64,000 nucleotides of DNA. It comes from DATHVR01 sp035461175 (lineage in GTDB: Bacteria > Actinomycetota > Acidimicrobiia > Spongiisociales > ZC4RG35). The stretch lies in the NCBI GenBank assembly GCA_035461175.1, contig DATHVR010000073.1, forward strand, positions 10,335 through 74,334. Direction: 5' to 3'. A model generated the notes under the pieces. It saw only the letters and a list, made by a program, of their open reading frames with translations. It was not told the origin of the DNA and did not search any database. The number at the start of each line of letters is the position of its first letter. Within the stretch, counting starts at the first letter, position 1. The position numbers were made by a program, and so were the translations under genes. Positions 8,393 to 17,370 of the stretch are shown here, piece by piece.

Positions 8393-11300
8393 TCAGCTCT
8401 CGGGGTCCGCCACCTGGAAAGCCCGGTAGATGAACGCCGCCATCTCACCTCGCGTGATCTCCCGATCGGGGCAGAACAGGTCGTTGATGGGGGGGTTGCA
8501 TCCCCGGGTCACACCGGCGGTGCCCAGGATGTCGATGGCCGACTCGTGCACGCTGGTGTCGTCATCGGTGAACAGGTCGTCACCGGCTCCGCCCGTAAGG
8601 TCGAAGCCCCGCACCATGAAGGTCGCCATCTCGGCCCGGGTCAGGGTCCGGTCGGGACAGAACTCGTCGTTGGTGGGCGGGTTGCATCCCCGCGTGATCC
8701 CGGACTCGGCCAGGCGATTGATGTCGCCTTCGAACACGTTGCCGTCGTCATCGCCGAAGTAGTCCTCGGTGGTGGCGGCCAGATCGAGCGCCCGGTTCAG
8801 GAACGCGGCCATCTGTCCACGCGTCACCGGATCGTCGGGGCAGTAGAGGGTGTTGTCCGGAGGGTTGCAGCCCCTGGTAATGCCCTCTTCGGCCAGCCAG
8901 GTGATCTCGGTGTTGAACAGATGGTCATCGGGAACGTCATCGAAGCTCGGAGGCTCGTCGCCCGGCGGCGGGGGTGGGGGTGGGGGTGGCGGCGGCGCCG
9001 CGTCCGTTGTCACCTCCGTGACCGCGAACTGGGCAGGTACCGGGTTGTTCTGGAACAACCACAGCATCTCGCCCTCGCCATCCACCGCGACATCGCCGCC
9101 CGCCGCGGCTGGCACCTCGAGGCTGAGGCCGTTGACGGAGGTGATCTCGATTCCGAGATCGACGGTCACCGTGTCACTCACCCCGGCCACGCCCAGCTGG
9201 TCGAACACGACCGTGGTCGTGTTGAAGCTGGTGTCGCCATCGGCCAGGAAACCGAAATCACCGGTCAAGTCGGCCGGCAGGACCATTACGTGGTCGTTGA
9301 GGTCGGCGATTCCGTAGTACAGCAACGAGGCTCCACCGCTGACGAGGTCGAAGAGAGCCGTGACCATGACGCCCTCCGGGTCGGCTCCGGTGAGCAGACC
9401 AAGGTCGGCGGCCACCACGGCGTAGTCATCGCTCCCGTCCTCGTCGACGTCGATGAAGATGTCGACCTCCAGAGCGCTGGGGGAGGACCAGGGCGTCCCG
9501 AGGGCGACGCCGAAGTCGATGGTGCCATAGGGCCCCCCTTCGGTGGCGGGCACGAAGCCGGTGCGGTATCCGACCGCCGCCAGGCTGCCCTCGCCTCCGC
9601 CCATGTGGGTAAACCCGTCGGCGAAGCCGTCGGCCGGACCTGCGTTCTCGACCGTCACCATGTCCTGCCCACCGGCAGCGGACACCTGCGAAGCCGGATC
9701 GGCCACCGCCACCAGGCCCACGACCAGCTTGTCGTCGGCGTTTGCCTGGTTGGTCAGCATCAGCCAGCCGTCGCTCTCGGATTGGCTGTAGAAGCCGTCG
9801 TCGGCCGCCATGGCCGCCGGGTCGACGTTTACGGTCACGTCGACCGAGGCTGTCAAGCCTGAGGTGGCCACCGTGGTGGCGGACACCTCCCAGGTGACAC
9901 CGGCCAGCTCCTGATTGGGTACCAGGGCGACGTCGTAGGTGGCGTCACCGTCCAGACGAGTGATGTCGATCGTGGCCGATTCCGAGGTCGCCGCGGTCGG
10001 ATTGAGCCGGAACACCACCCCGCCGGGAGTGGTGTAGCCCTCCAGGTCGAGGACGGCGGTATCGACATGGGCTACGCCGGTGCCCTGGCGAGCGATCGGG
10101 ATGGCACCGGGAACCAGAACCGGGCCCTCGACCATGGCCGGCGTGGCCGAGTTCATCAGCAGTGCCTTGACCTGTTCGGGAGTCAGTTCGTCTGCCTCGA
10201 GCATGAGGGCTGCCGCCCCGGCGATATGGGGGGCAGCCATCGAGGTACCGCTGAGCAGGGCCAGGCCGTCTCCGGAGCCAACGTCGGCAGCGCCGATCGA
10301 AAAGCCGGGCGCCGACAGGTCGGGCTTGAACACGTTCCCAAAACCGGGGCCCCATGATGTGAAGTCGGCCATGTTGTCGGCCAACTCCGGCTTTTCCACC
10401 GTTACGGCGTCGGTGAGCGTCACCTCGACGGTTTCGCTCTCGGCGACGGCGCGGATCGCCTCACCATCGGTCTCGCCGATCATCATCGCCGGAATGTCGG
10501 GCTTGGGATCAGTGTCGTTGTGAGCCATTCCGATGGGCGGGCCTTCGACGTTATTGAATACCAGGGCTCCGATGGCCCCAGCATTCTCGGCGTTGCGGAT
10601 CTTGGTGGTGAAGTCACAGGTGCCGCGCTGGATGAGAGCGATCTGGCCAGTCATAGGCTGAACGGGATCACACGCATCCAGCGGTAGCGCCACCTCGAGG
10701 GTTCCTGTGGTGGCCGGATCCAGGTCCCCGAAGTCGCCGGCCTGAGCTTCGTAGGATCCGGCGACCGACTCCGGCGAGTTGACCGTCATGGCCAGCACGG
10801 TGGCGCCGCCGTCGATGGAGGCGGCCACGGAGATCACGCCGTCGGAAACGGCCGGAGAACCGGTTACGTAAGGAGCGGTGCCCTCATTGCCGGCCGACGC
10901 CACCACCACGACTCCCGCCTCGACCGCGTTCTGAGCGGCGATGGCAGAAGGATCGTCGGGGTGCCCGAAGGGCGATCCCAGGCTCATGTTGATGACGTCG
11001 ACCGCATCGACGATATCGCCATCGTTGTTGGGATCGAGGGCCCGTTCGATGGCATCGGAGACCAGGTCGGTGGAACCAGCCACGTCCCCGAACACCTTGT
11101 AGGCGTAGATCACGGCGTCCTCGGCCACGCCTTCTTCCAGGTCACCGGTCACATCGAACCCGGCGGCGGTGGAGGCGACGTGGGTGCCGTGGCCGTTGAC
11201 GTCGAGCGGGTCGGAGTCGGGGGAGGGGACGTCGAGACCCGCTGTGGAAGCGTCGTAGGTGGGTCCGGCGAAGTCGTATCCGTCGACCACCTTGGCCGTG

Positions 11301-11929
11301 GGGAAGCCTCCGTCGGAAATGGTCCCGGGATCGTTGTTGTCGTAAGCCTCGGTGGTGCCGGGGCCGCCGAAGGCGGCATGGGTGTAATCGACGCCGGTGT
11401 CGATGATGGCGATGGAGACACCCTCACCGGTGTGGCCGGCAGTGCGGACCGCATCGCGTCCGATGTGGGGCACGCTGGTCTCGAGGGTGGGCCGGTACTT
11501 GGCCACCGCCGCCACGTTCTTGACGCCCTCGGTGGCCCGGATGGCCGGGATGTCGCCCGCCCGGACCATGGCCCGAAGGCCGTTGGCGGCGATGACGAGA
11601 TTGGAGCGTTCCTGCACGATCACGTCGGAGAGAGCCGCGCGCACGGCATCCTGCTGGGCCCGCACCAACCGAGCTTGGGCCCGCTGGGCGGCGGTCTGAC
11701 CACCGTCGGCGGCCACCTCGGCCACGGCCGGCTCGTCGAGCTGGATGAAGACCTGAACGACGTCGTCGGGGCTGCGGAGTTGGAAGTCCCCGGAAACGGA
11801 GCCGGCAAGACGATCGGTGCCGTCGCGGGACGACAACTCGGTGGTGGTCTGCGCCGCCACCGGGCCCACCGTCATCAGGGTGGTGGCCAGCATGGCGACT
11901 ACGGCGAAGAGCGCCGTGCGCTTTCTCAT
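8393..11929 (-). CDS. Secreted S8 (subtilisin-like) serine peptidase with PA domain and C-terminal S-layer-like repeats
   Basis: A 1178-residue extracellular protease. It has a signal peptide (residues 1-27, MRKRTALFAVVAMLATT to VAAQ), an inhibitor-I9-type propeptide (VQVFIQLDEP onward), and an S8 catalytic domain with Asp177 (AIIDTGVDY), His247 (NGHGTHVA), oxyanion Asn348 (SAGNEG) and Ser563 (LSGTSMAAPHIAG). A protease-associated domain is inserted at about 412-512 (IALIQRGTCDFTTKI). After beta-rich regions comes an 11-proline run, then about 185 residues holding three S-layer-homology-like repeats, each with the core GITRGCNPP or GVTRGCNPP followed by a second Cys about 8 residues on. These should anchor the enzyme at the cell surface, possibly with internal disulfides. 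The start ATG at 11929 is chosen over upstream ATGs because it begins the signal peptide and has AGAGGGAGC just before it. Confidence 0.9.
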   Translation of the reverse strand: MRKRTALFAVVAMLATTLMTVGPVAAQTTTELSSRDGTDRLAGSVSGDFQLRSPDDVVQVFIQLDEPAVAEVAADGGQTAAQRAQARLVRAQQDAVRAALSDVIVQERSNLVIAANGLRAMVRAGDIPAIRATEGVKNVAAVAKYRPTLETSVPHIGRDAVRTAGHTGEGVSIAIIDTGVDYTHAAFGGPGTTEAYDNNDPGTISDGGFPTAKVVDGYDFAGPTYDASTAGLDVPSPDSDPLDVNGHGTHVASTAAGFDVTGDLEEGVAEDAVIYAYKVFGDVAGSTDLVSDAIERALDPNNDGDIVDAVDVINMSLGSPFGHPDDPSAIAAQNAVEAGVVVVASAGNEGTAPYVTGSPAVSDGVISVAASIDGGATVLAMTVNSPESVAGSYEAQAGDFGDLDPATTGTLEVALPLDACDPVQPMTGQIALIQRGTCDFTTKIRNAENAGAIGALVFNNVEGPPIGMAHNDTDPKPDIPAMMIGETDGEAIRAVAESETVEVTLTDAVTVEKPELADNMADFTSWGPGFGNVFKPDLSAPGFSIGAADVGSGDGLALLSGTSMAAPHIAGAAALMLEADELTPEQVKALLMNSATPAMVEGPVLVPGAIPIARQGTGVAHVDTAVLDLEGYTTPGGVVFRLNPTAATSESATIDITRLDGDATYDVALVPNQELAGVTWEVSATTVATSGLTASVDVTVNVDPAAMAADDGFYSQSESDGWLMLTNQANADDKLVVGLVAVADPASQVSAAGGQDMVTVENAGPADGFADGFTHMGGGEGSLAAVGYRTGFVPATEGGPYGTIDFGVALGTPWSSPSALEVDIFIDVDEDGSDDYAVVAADLGLLTGADPEGVMVTALFDLVSGGASLLYYGIADLNDHVMVLPADLTGDFGFLADGDTSFNTTTVVFDQLGVAGVSDTVTVDLGIEITSVNGLSLEVPAAAGGDVAVDGEGEMLWLFQNNPVPAQFAVTEVTTDAAPPPPPPPPPPPGDEPPSFDDVPDDHLFNTEITWLAEEGITRGCNPPDNTLYCPDDPVTRGQMAAFLNRALDLAATTEDYFGDDDGNVFEGDINRLAESGITRGCNPPTNDEFCPDRTLTRAEMATFMVRGFDLTGGAGDDLFTDDDTSVHESAIDILGTAGVTRGCNPPINDLFCPDREITRGEMAAFIYRAFQVADPES

Positions 11930-12014
11930 TCTTGCTCCCTCTTCTCGCGACGGACATGACTGCCCGTGGGCGACCATACACCATCGTATGGAGGCCTGCG
12001 TCATAGCCCGCACA

Positions 12015-12998
12015 TCAGGCCAGGTACCGGTACACCCCGTCCCGGTCTTCCCGACGCAGCCGGTCGTGGAGGCGGAGATGCTCGAGATGAGCCACCGTTT
12101 CCCGGAACGCCAGCCGCTGCTCGATGGGAGTCAGACGGGGGCGGAACACCGCGTTGACCATCTCCCAGGCCGTCAGCGCCGTGCCCCGGGCCCGGCCCCA
12201 CATCTGGTCGAGGCGGCGCTCATGATGGAGGAGGATCTGTTCTACCCGGGCGGCACCCCGCTCGATGATTCCGCCGTGGGCGGGATAGGTGAGACTGATC
12301 CCGATCGCGAGGAGACGCTGCAGCGATGCCAGGTAGTCGCCGAGGGCATCTGGGAACGCCTCGTCGAACATGATCACCGGGGAGATGCGGGGGAGAACGT
12401 GGTCGCCGGAGAAAACAATTCCGGTGCGACTGTCGCGCAGACAGATGTGGGCCGGCTCGTGGCCGGGAGTGTGCAGCACCTGCAGATATCGCTCCCCGCC
12501 CAGGTCGAGCCGGTCCCCGTCTTTCACCACCACGTCGGGCGGCTCGATGATCGGCATGTAGTCGGGCCGGGGCCCGGTGTCGGCCAGCGCCTGGGCCTGG
12601 GGCCGGGGCACCCCGTGGCGGGCTGCCAGCTCCAGGTTGCGGGCGATGAAGCCGGGGGTGTCGTTGTAACGATCGACCAGGCGGGCCGCCCGGTTGTGCA
12701 TTACGAAACGACAGCCGTGCTCGGCCACCATCCGCGAGGCCATGCCGACGTGGTCGGGATGCAGATGGCTGACGACGAGTGTGTGGATAGGTGCGCCTTC
12801 CAGGCCGAGAGCTTTCAGCCCCGCCCCCAGCGCCTTGTGTCCCTCCTCCCAGTCGGCACCGCAGTCGATGAGGGTGAGCCCGTCCCCGGACTCGATGGCA
12901 TAACAGTTGACCCAGGCCGGGGAGCGGAAAGGGAGGGGAGCGGGGATGAGATGGATGCCATCGCCCAGGTCGGCGGGGGCGGGCAGGGCCCCGTTCAC
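12015..12998 (-). CDS. Metallo-beta-lactamase-fold hydrolase (glyoxalase II/LACTB2-like)
   Basis: A 327-residue cytoplasmic metallohydrolase. The dinuclear metal motif HLHPDH is at residues 78-83, followed by a third ligand region (LQVLHTPGHEPAHIC) and a fourth (IVFSGDHVLP), the normal order for the fold. The C-terminal third is a helical winged domain, as in LACTB2-like enzymes that act on thioesters or RNA. The natural substrate cannot be read from the sequence. Its ATG overlaps the TGA of the upstream dodecin gene by 4 bases, so the two form an operon read toward lower coordinates. Confidence 0.85.
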   Translation of the reverse strand: MNGALPAPADLGDGIHLIPAPLPFRSPAWVNCYAIESGDGLTLIDCGADWEEGHKALGAGLKALGLEGAPIHTLVVSHLHPDHVGMASRMVAEHGCRFVMHNRAARLVDRYNDTPGFIARNLELAARHGVPRPQAQALADTGPRPDYMPIIEPPDVVVKDGDRLDLGGERYLQVLHTPGHEPAHICLRDSRTGIVFSGDHVLPRISPVIMFDEAFPDALGDYLASLQRLLAIGISLTYPAHGGIIERGAARVEQILLHHERRLDQMWGRARGTALTAWEMVNAVFRPRLTPIEQRLAFRETVAHLEHLRLHDRLRREDRDGVYRYLA

Positions 12999-13219
12999 CC
13001 GTGCTCGACGGCGTCGCGGATACCGAAGGTGATGTCGATCGTCACCTCGAAGTCGGTGGGCACCCCCGAGTCGTCCACCTGTCCTCCGGCCCGGACCAGG
13101 GCCCAGCGGGTGATGTCGGAGATAGTCGAGGCGGCCCGGGCCAGGACGGTACGGACGGCGTCTTCCATCGAGTCGGGCGAGCTGCCGGTGAGACGGACGG
13201 TCTTGGTGATCTGGGACAT
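12995..13219 (-). CDS. Dodecin family flavin/cofactor-binding protein
   Basis: Dodecins are very small proteins that assemble into hollow dodecamers and bind flavins or CoA. The 74 residues SQITKTVRLTGSSPDSMEDAV and onward show the beta-alpha-beta-beta pattern: strand, helix AVRTVLARAASTISDI, then the strand RWALVRAGGQVDDSG and the final strand DFEVTIDITFGI. The Trp in TRWALV matches the position of the flavin-stacking aromatic. I start at the ATG preceded by AGGAGC; the frame is open 14 codons further. A TAATCT box on the minus strand (13245-13250) is a plausible promoter. It overlaps the following hydrolase gene (ATGA). Confidence 0.8.
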   Translation of the reverse strand: MSQITKTVRLTGSSPDSMEDAVRTVLARAASTISDITRWALVRAGGQVDDSGVPTDFEVTIDITFGIRDAVEHG

Positions 13220-13244
13220 GGGCGCTCCTGAAGGGCGGGAACTC

Positions 13245-13250
13245 AGATTA
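13245..13250 (-). promoter_or_regulatory. Candidate -10 box of the dodecin operon
   Basis: TAATCT on the minus strand, 25 nt upstream of the dodecin ATG, which also has an AGGAGC ribosome-binding site. Confidence 0.4.
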
Positions 13251-13329
13251 TGCCCGTCCATCCTTGCACGCCGCGTGGCACCCGGACCGTTCTCGGCATC
13301 ACAGACAGGTCCAGAATATCCCGGATCGA

Positions 13330-13345
13330 TCGAACATATGTTCGG
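13330..13345 (+). promoter_or_regulatory. LexA operator (SOS box) of dnaE2
   Basis: TCGAACATATGTTCGG is a near-perfect palindrome matching the actinobacterial and Gram-positive SOS box CGAAC-N4-GTTCG. It ends one base before the TAGAGT -10 box of dnaE2, so bound LexA would block RNA polymerase. Confidence 0.9.
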
Positions 13346-13346
13346 G

Positions 13347-13352
13347 TAGAGT
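13347..13352 (+). promoter_or_regulatory. -10 box of dnaE2
   Basis: TAGAGT lies 7 nt before the GTG at 13360 with no ribosome-binding site, so dnaE2 is probably transcribed without a leader. Confidence 0.5.
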
Positions 13353-13359
13353 GACAGGG

Positions 13360-16300
13360 GTGTACGCCGAGCTGCATTGCCACACCAACTTCTCGTTCCT
13401 GGACGGCGCCTCCTTCCCCGAGGACCTGGTGGAGCGGGCGATGGACCTCGGCTACGACGCCCTCGCCGTCACCGACCACGACGGGTTCTACGGGGTCTCC
13501 CGCTTCTGGCAGGCAGCGCGTCAGAGCGGGCTCGCCGGCGTCTACGGCGTCGAGGTGGGGATGCCCCTGGCCCGGTCCGAGCCCGACGACCCGGTGACGG
13601 CGGCCGAGTTGCGGGACCGGGAACAAGAGGCCACCCGCCCCACCGGCCCCCGGCGGGGCCGGAGCGTGGATATGCACGGCAGCAAGCCCCTGAGGCCGCC
13701 ACCGACCGAGCATCTGGTGTTGCTGGCCGGCTCTCCGGATGGCTATCGAGCCCTGGGACGGTTCGTAACCCGGGCGCAGATGCGCGGGGTGAAGGATGCC
13801 CCTCGCTACAGCTGGGAGGACCTGACCGAGGTGGCCGCCACGCGAGAGGTGTGGGCCCTGTCCGGGTGCCACGCCGGAGCGGTTCCCGCCGCCGCTACCC
13901 GGGGTGACCTGGCCGGGACGATGGCAGCGGCCGTCGAGTTGCGCGACCTGTTCGGCACCCGCCTCCACCTCGAACTGTGGGACCACGGGCTTCCCGTCGA
14001 CGATGCCCGCAACGACCTGATGTGGGAGGTGGCCCAGCGCCTCGGACTGGGGGTGGTGGCCACCAACCAAGCTCATTATGCGCGGCGGGAAGAGGCGGAT
14101 CTGGCCGAGGTCCTGGCCGCCATCGCCGGGCGGCGCTCCCTGGAGGGGGCGGACGGGTTCCGCCCCGCCACCGACCTGCGCCATCTGCGCCCGCCCGGAG
14201 AGATGGAAGCGATCTTCGCCCGCTACCCGGGGGCGGTGGCACGGGCGGGAGAGTTGGGGGAGAGGCTCGCCTTCGATCTGGGGTTGGTGGCACCACGGTT
14301 GCCCGATTTCCCCATGCCCGGCCACTTCCGTTCGGAGATGGAGTATCTCCGCCATCTCACCTTCGAGGGGGCGCGGTCGGTCTATCCCGGGGAGGGGGAG
14401 GGGGGCATCGATCCCGAAGCCCGTCGCCGCCTCGAACATGAACTGGCGGTGATCGACCGCCTCGGGTTCCCCGGCTACTTCCTGGTGGTGTGGGATCTCG
14501 TCAAGTTCGCCCGCTCCCGCGACATCTACTGCCAGATCCGCGGCTCGGGGGCCGACTCGGCGGTCTGCCGCTGTCTGGGTCTGACCCGGGTCGACCCGAT
14601 CCGCCTCCACCTGCCTTTCGAGCGGTTCCTGTCGGAGGAGCGGGGCCGTGCCCCCGATATCGACCTCGACCTCGAGGCCGATCGCCGGGAGGAGGTGATC
14701 CAGTACTGCTACCGCCGCTACGGCCGGGAACGGGCCGCCATGGTGGCCAACGTGATCACCTATCGGGCCCGGTCGGTGCTGCGTGATGTGGCCAAGGCAT
14801 TCGGCTTCACCCCCTCTCAGGTGGACGGGCTCTCCCGCTACGTCGACACCCGCAACCCATCCGACCTGGCCGACGAGGTGCCACTCCCGGCCGGTCTGAC
14901 CGCCGACCTCATCTACGACGTCTGCCGCCGCCTCGACGGCTTCCCCCGTCACCTCGGGATCCACTCGGGTGGCATGGTGATCGCCGACCGACCCCTGTGG
15001 CAGGTAGTTCCCCTGGAATGGGGACGGATGGAGGGGCGAACGGTCCTGCAGTGGGACAAGGACGACTCGGCGGCGGTGGGAATCGTCAAATTCGACCTTC
15101 TCGGCCTGGGCATGCTCAACGCCCTCCACCTGTCCGTCGACCTGATCGACGAAACCCACGGGGTGGCGATCGACCTGGCCGAGATCCCTCAGGAGCCGGT
15201 GATCTACGAGTCGCTGGGAGACGCCGACACCGTGGGCCTGTTCCAGGTCGAGTCCCGGGCCCAGATCGCCACCCTGCCCCGGATGCGACCGCGCACCTTC
15301 TACGACCTGGCCGTGGAGGTGGCGCTGATCCGTCCCGGACCCATTCAGGGCCAGTCCGTCCATCCCTATCTCAGGCGGCGCAACGGGGAGGAGGCGGTGC
15401 GCTATCCCCATCCCTCCACCGAGCCGATCCTGGCCAAGACCCTGGGCGTGCCGATCTTCCAGGAACAGCTGATGGAACTGGCCCGGATCTGCGCCGGCTT
15501 CGACGGGAACCAGTCCGACCGCCTCCGGCAGGCCATGACCCACAAGCGCTCCGAGGCGGCGATGGGACGGCTGCGGGACGAGGTCTACGCCGGGATGGCA
15601 TCCAACGGCATCACCGGGGCCGCCGCCGACGAAATCTGGGAGAAGCTTCAGGGATTTGCCAGTTTCGGGTTTCCCGAGTCCCACTCGGTCAGCTTCGCCT
15701 ACATCGTCTACATGTCGGCCTGGCTGCGCCATCACTGGCCGGCCGAGTACCTGGCCGGGCTGCTCAACGCCCAGCCGATGGGCTTCTACAGCCCCAACAG
15801 CCTGGTCCAGGATGCCCAGCGCCACGGTGTGGTGGTGCTCCAGCCCGACGTGAATCACTCCGACCACGACTGCACCGTGGAACCCATCGCGGCAGATCCC
15901 GACGACGTCGTCGCCCACATGGGACGGACGTGGCGGCGGGGGAGAGGTCCGGCCGACGACCCCCTCCGCCTCCCGGTGGCAGTTCGCCTCGGGCTGCGCT
16001 ACGTCCGCAACCTGGGCGCCGCCGAGATCGCTCGCATCGAGACCGCCCGCATCGTCGGCGGTGCCTTCTCCTCACCCGAGGACCTGGCCCATCGCAGCGG
16101 CCTGGGGGTGGACGCCCTCGAGGGTCTGGCGGCGGCAGGCGCCCTCCGCTCCATCGGCCTCGATCGCCGCCCCGGACTGTGGGCGGCGGGGGCCCTGGCC
16201 GAGATCGACCCCGGACGTCTGGCGATGGCGCCGGGTGTGGAGGCACCCACCCTGCCCGGGATGAGCGATGAGGAGGCCCACCGGGCCGATCTGTGGGCTA

Positions 16301-16668
16301 CCGGGGTCTCCGTCCGTCACCCGATCGAGTTCGTGCGTGAGCAACTGGCGGAGACGGGATGTGTGAGCGTGGCCGAGGTACTGGGGATGCGCCGCCCGGT
16401 CCGGGTGAAGGTGGGGGGAGTGGTGACTCACCGCCAGCGACCCGGCACCGCCGCCGGCGTGATCTTCTTCAACCTCGAGGACGAGACCGGACAGCTGAAC
16501 GTGATCGTGTTGCCCGAGGTGTGGGACCGTTACCGCCCGGTGGCGAGACGGTCTCCCGCCCTGATCATCGAAGGGCGGGTGGAGCATCGCCATGGAGTGA
16601 CCAACCTGGTCGCCCGCGCCATGGAGGGGTTGGGGGTCCAGACGATCCGGTCGCGCGACTTCCGGTGA
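13360..16668 (+). CDS. dnaE2: Error-prone DNA polymerase III alpha subunit
   Basis: DnaE2 (ImuC) is the damage-inducible C-family polymerase used with ImuA'/ImuB for mutagenic translesion synthesis; those partners are not in this window. The 1102 residues give an N-terminal PHP domain (ELHCHTNFSFLDGAS, then VTDHDGFYGVSRF), the palm with RGSGADSAVCRCLGLT and the catalytic acidic motif APDIDLDLEADRR, finger and helix-hairpin-helix regions, and an OB fold near the end (VKVGGVVTHRQRPG, then FFNLEDETGQLNVIV). The ending SRDFR is typical of DnaE2, and the protein lacks the extra C-terminal tail of replicative DnaE1. I start at GTG 13360, directly after the SOS box and -10 element; it gives the standard YAELHCHTNF start. 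The LexA operator shows SOS control. Confidence 0.95.
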   Translation: MYAELHCHTNFSFLDGASFPEDLVERAMDLGYDALAVTDHDGFYGVSRFWQAARQSGLAGVYGVEVGMPLARSEPDDPVTAAELRDREQEATRPTGPRRGRSVDMHGSKPLRPPPTEHLVLLAGSPDGYRALGRFVTRAQMRGVKDAPRYSWEDLTEVAATREVWALSGCHAGAVPAAATRGDLAGTMAAAVELRDLFGTRLHLELWDHGLPVDDARNDLMWEVAQRLGLGVVATNQAHYARREEADLAEVLAAIAGRRSLEGADGFRPATDLRHLRPPGEMEAIFARYPGAVARAGELGERLAFDLGLVAPRLPDFPMPGHFRSEMEYLRHLTFEGARSVYPGEGEGGIDPEARRRLEHELAVIDRLGFPGYFLVVWDLVKFARSRDIYCQIRGSGADSAVCRCLGLTRVDPIRLHLPFERFLSEERGRAPDIDLDLEADRREEVIQYCYRRYGRERAAMVANVITYRARSVLRDVAKAFGFTPSQVDGLSRYVDTRNPSDLADEVPLPAGLTADLIYDVCRRLDGFPRHLGIHSGGMVIADRPLWQVVPLEWGRMEGRTVLQWDKDDSAAVGIVKFDLLGLGMLNALHLSVDLIDETHGVAIDLAEIPQEPVIYESLGDADTVGLFQVESRAQIATLPRMRPRTFYDLAVEVALIRPGPIQGQSVHPYLRRRNGEEAVRYPHPSTEPILAKTLGVPIFQEQLMELARICAGFDGNQSDRLRQAMTHKRSEAAMGRLRDEVYAGMASNGITGAAADEIWEKLQGFASFGFPESHSVSFAYIVYMSAWLRHHWPAEYLAGLLNAQPMGFYSPNSLVQDAQRHGVVVLQPDVNHSDHDCTVEPIAADPDDVVAHMGRTWRRGRGPADDPLRLPVAVRLGLRYVRNLGAAEIARIETARIVGGAFSSPEDLAHRSGLGVDALEGLAAAGALRSIGLDRRPGLWAAGALAEIDPGRLAMAPGVEAPTLPGMSDEEAHRADLWATGVSVRHPIEFVREQLAETGCVSVAEVLGMRRPVRVKVGGVVTHRQRPGTAAGVIFFNLEDETGQLNVIVLPEVWDRYRPVARRSPALIIEGRVEHRHGVTNLVARAMEGLGVQTIRSRDFR

Positions 16669-16675
16669 CCCTCCC

Positions 16676-17248
16676 TCAGGGAGTGCAGCCGAACACCGCC
16701 CAGCCGCCTTCCTCGTAGACGGCGTGGGCGGCCGCCGCCACGCTCGCCTCGGGATCGGTGGGATCGGCGGCCGGGAACCCGGCGGCCTCGGCCCGCTGGG
16801 GCCAGAACTCAGGCAGGTGATGGAAGAGGCCCATCCCGCCGGTCTCGGGATTGGAAGAAGTCGGGTTGAAGCGGGATTCGCACCACGCCACCCGGATCGC
16901 CCGGTTGATGTCCTCTTCCCGGAAATACTCGCTGACCAGGGCGCGGACCTGCATCTCCGAGAGCCACCCGTGGGTGGGGACCGTGTCGGCGGGCGGCTTG
17001 AGCTTGGTGGCCTCCGGAGAGTCCGTTTCGGTTTCGGAGTTGAGCGGCACGGCCGCTACCGACGCCACTTGATTCTGAGGGGAGTTGAAACCGAGGCCGG
17101 CCATGGCCCCGACCTCACGACCGAGTGCGACGCTCGACGCCTCCGGGACGGGACGGTCAGAGATCTGGAACGCGGCAAAGCCGGCGACCGCTAGAAGCGT
17201 CACCACCGCCCATATGGCGACGAAAACGAAGGGATGTGCACGTCTCAA
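16676..17248 (-). CDS. Membrane-anchored lysozyme-like (transglycosylase-type) protein
   Basis: A 190-residue protein with a single N-terminal membrane anchor (RRAHPFVFVAIWAVVTLLAV, about residues 2-25) and an extracellular part ending in a small lysozyme-like domain. AWCESRFNPTSSNPETGGMG carries the catalytic Glu position of soluble-lytic-transglycosylase-type folds, followed by FHHLPEFWPQRA and VAAAAHAVYEEGGWAVF. Two Cys residues (AWCES and the terminal FGCTP) may form a disulfide. The start is a TTG at 17248 with GGAG 7 nt upstream; there is no suitable ATG. It probably acts on peptidoglycan. It is convergent with dnaE2, 7 bases apart. Confidence 0.72.
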   Translation of the reverse strand: MRRAHPFVFVAIWAVVTLLAVAGFAAFQISDRPVPEASSVALGREVGAMAGLGFNSPQNQVASVAAVPLNSETETDSPEATKLKPPADTVPTHGWLSEMQVRALVSEYFREEDINRAIRVAWCESRFNPTSSNPETGGMGLFHHLPEFWPQRAEAAGFPAADPTDPEASVAAAAHAVYEEGGWAVFGCTP

Positions 17249-17370
17249 TGAATGACTCCGCCCTCTTGAGACCCAGCAGTCTCGAAGGCATGAAACCGAG
17301 AGTAACGGGGGTTGATCCGCTGCGGCAACTCGTCTCCTGTCAGATCCTGCCAGGAGATGCCAAACGATTG

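Noticed and set aside
8546..11959. Long plus-strand frames opposite the subtilase gene
   Set aside because: They lie fully inside an intact secreted protease gene with its catalytic triad and signal peptide.
13243..15918. An 891-codon open frame on the minus strand opposite dnaE2
   Set aside because: It mirrors the codon periodicity of the high-GC dnaE2 gene, has low-complexity His/Gly/Val/Asp-rich content and no recognisable motif.
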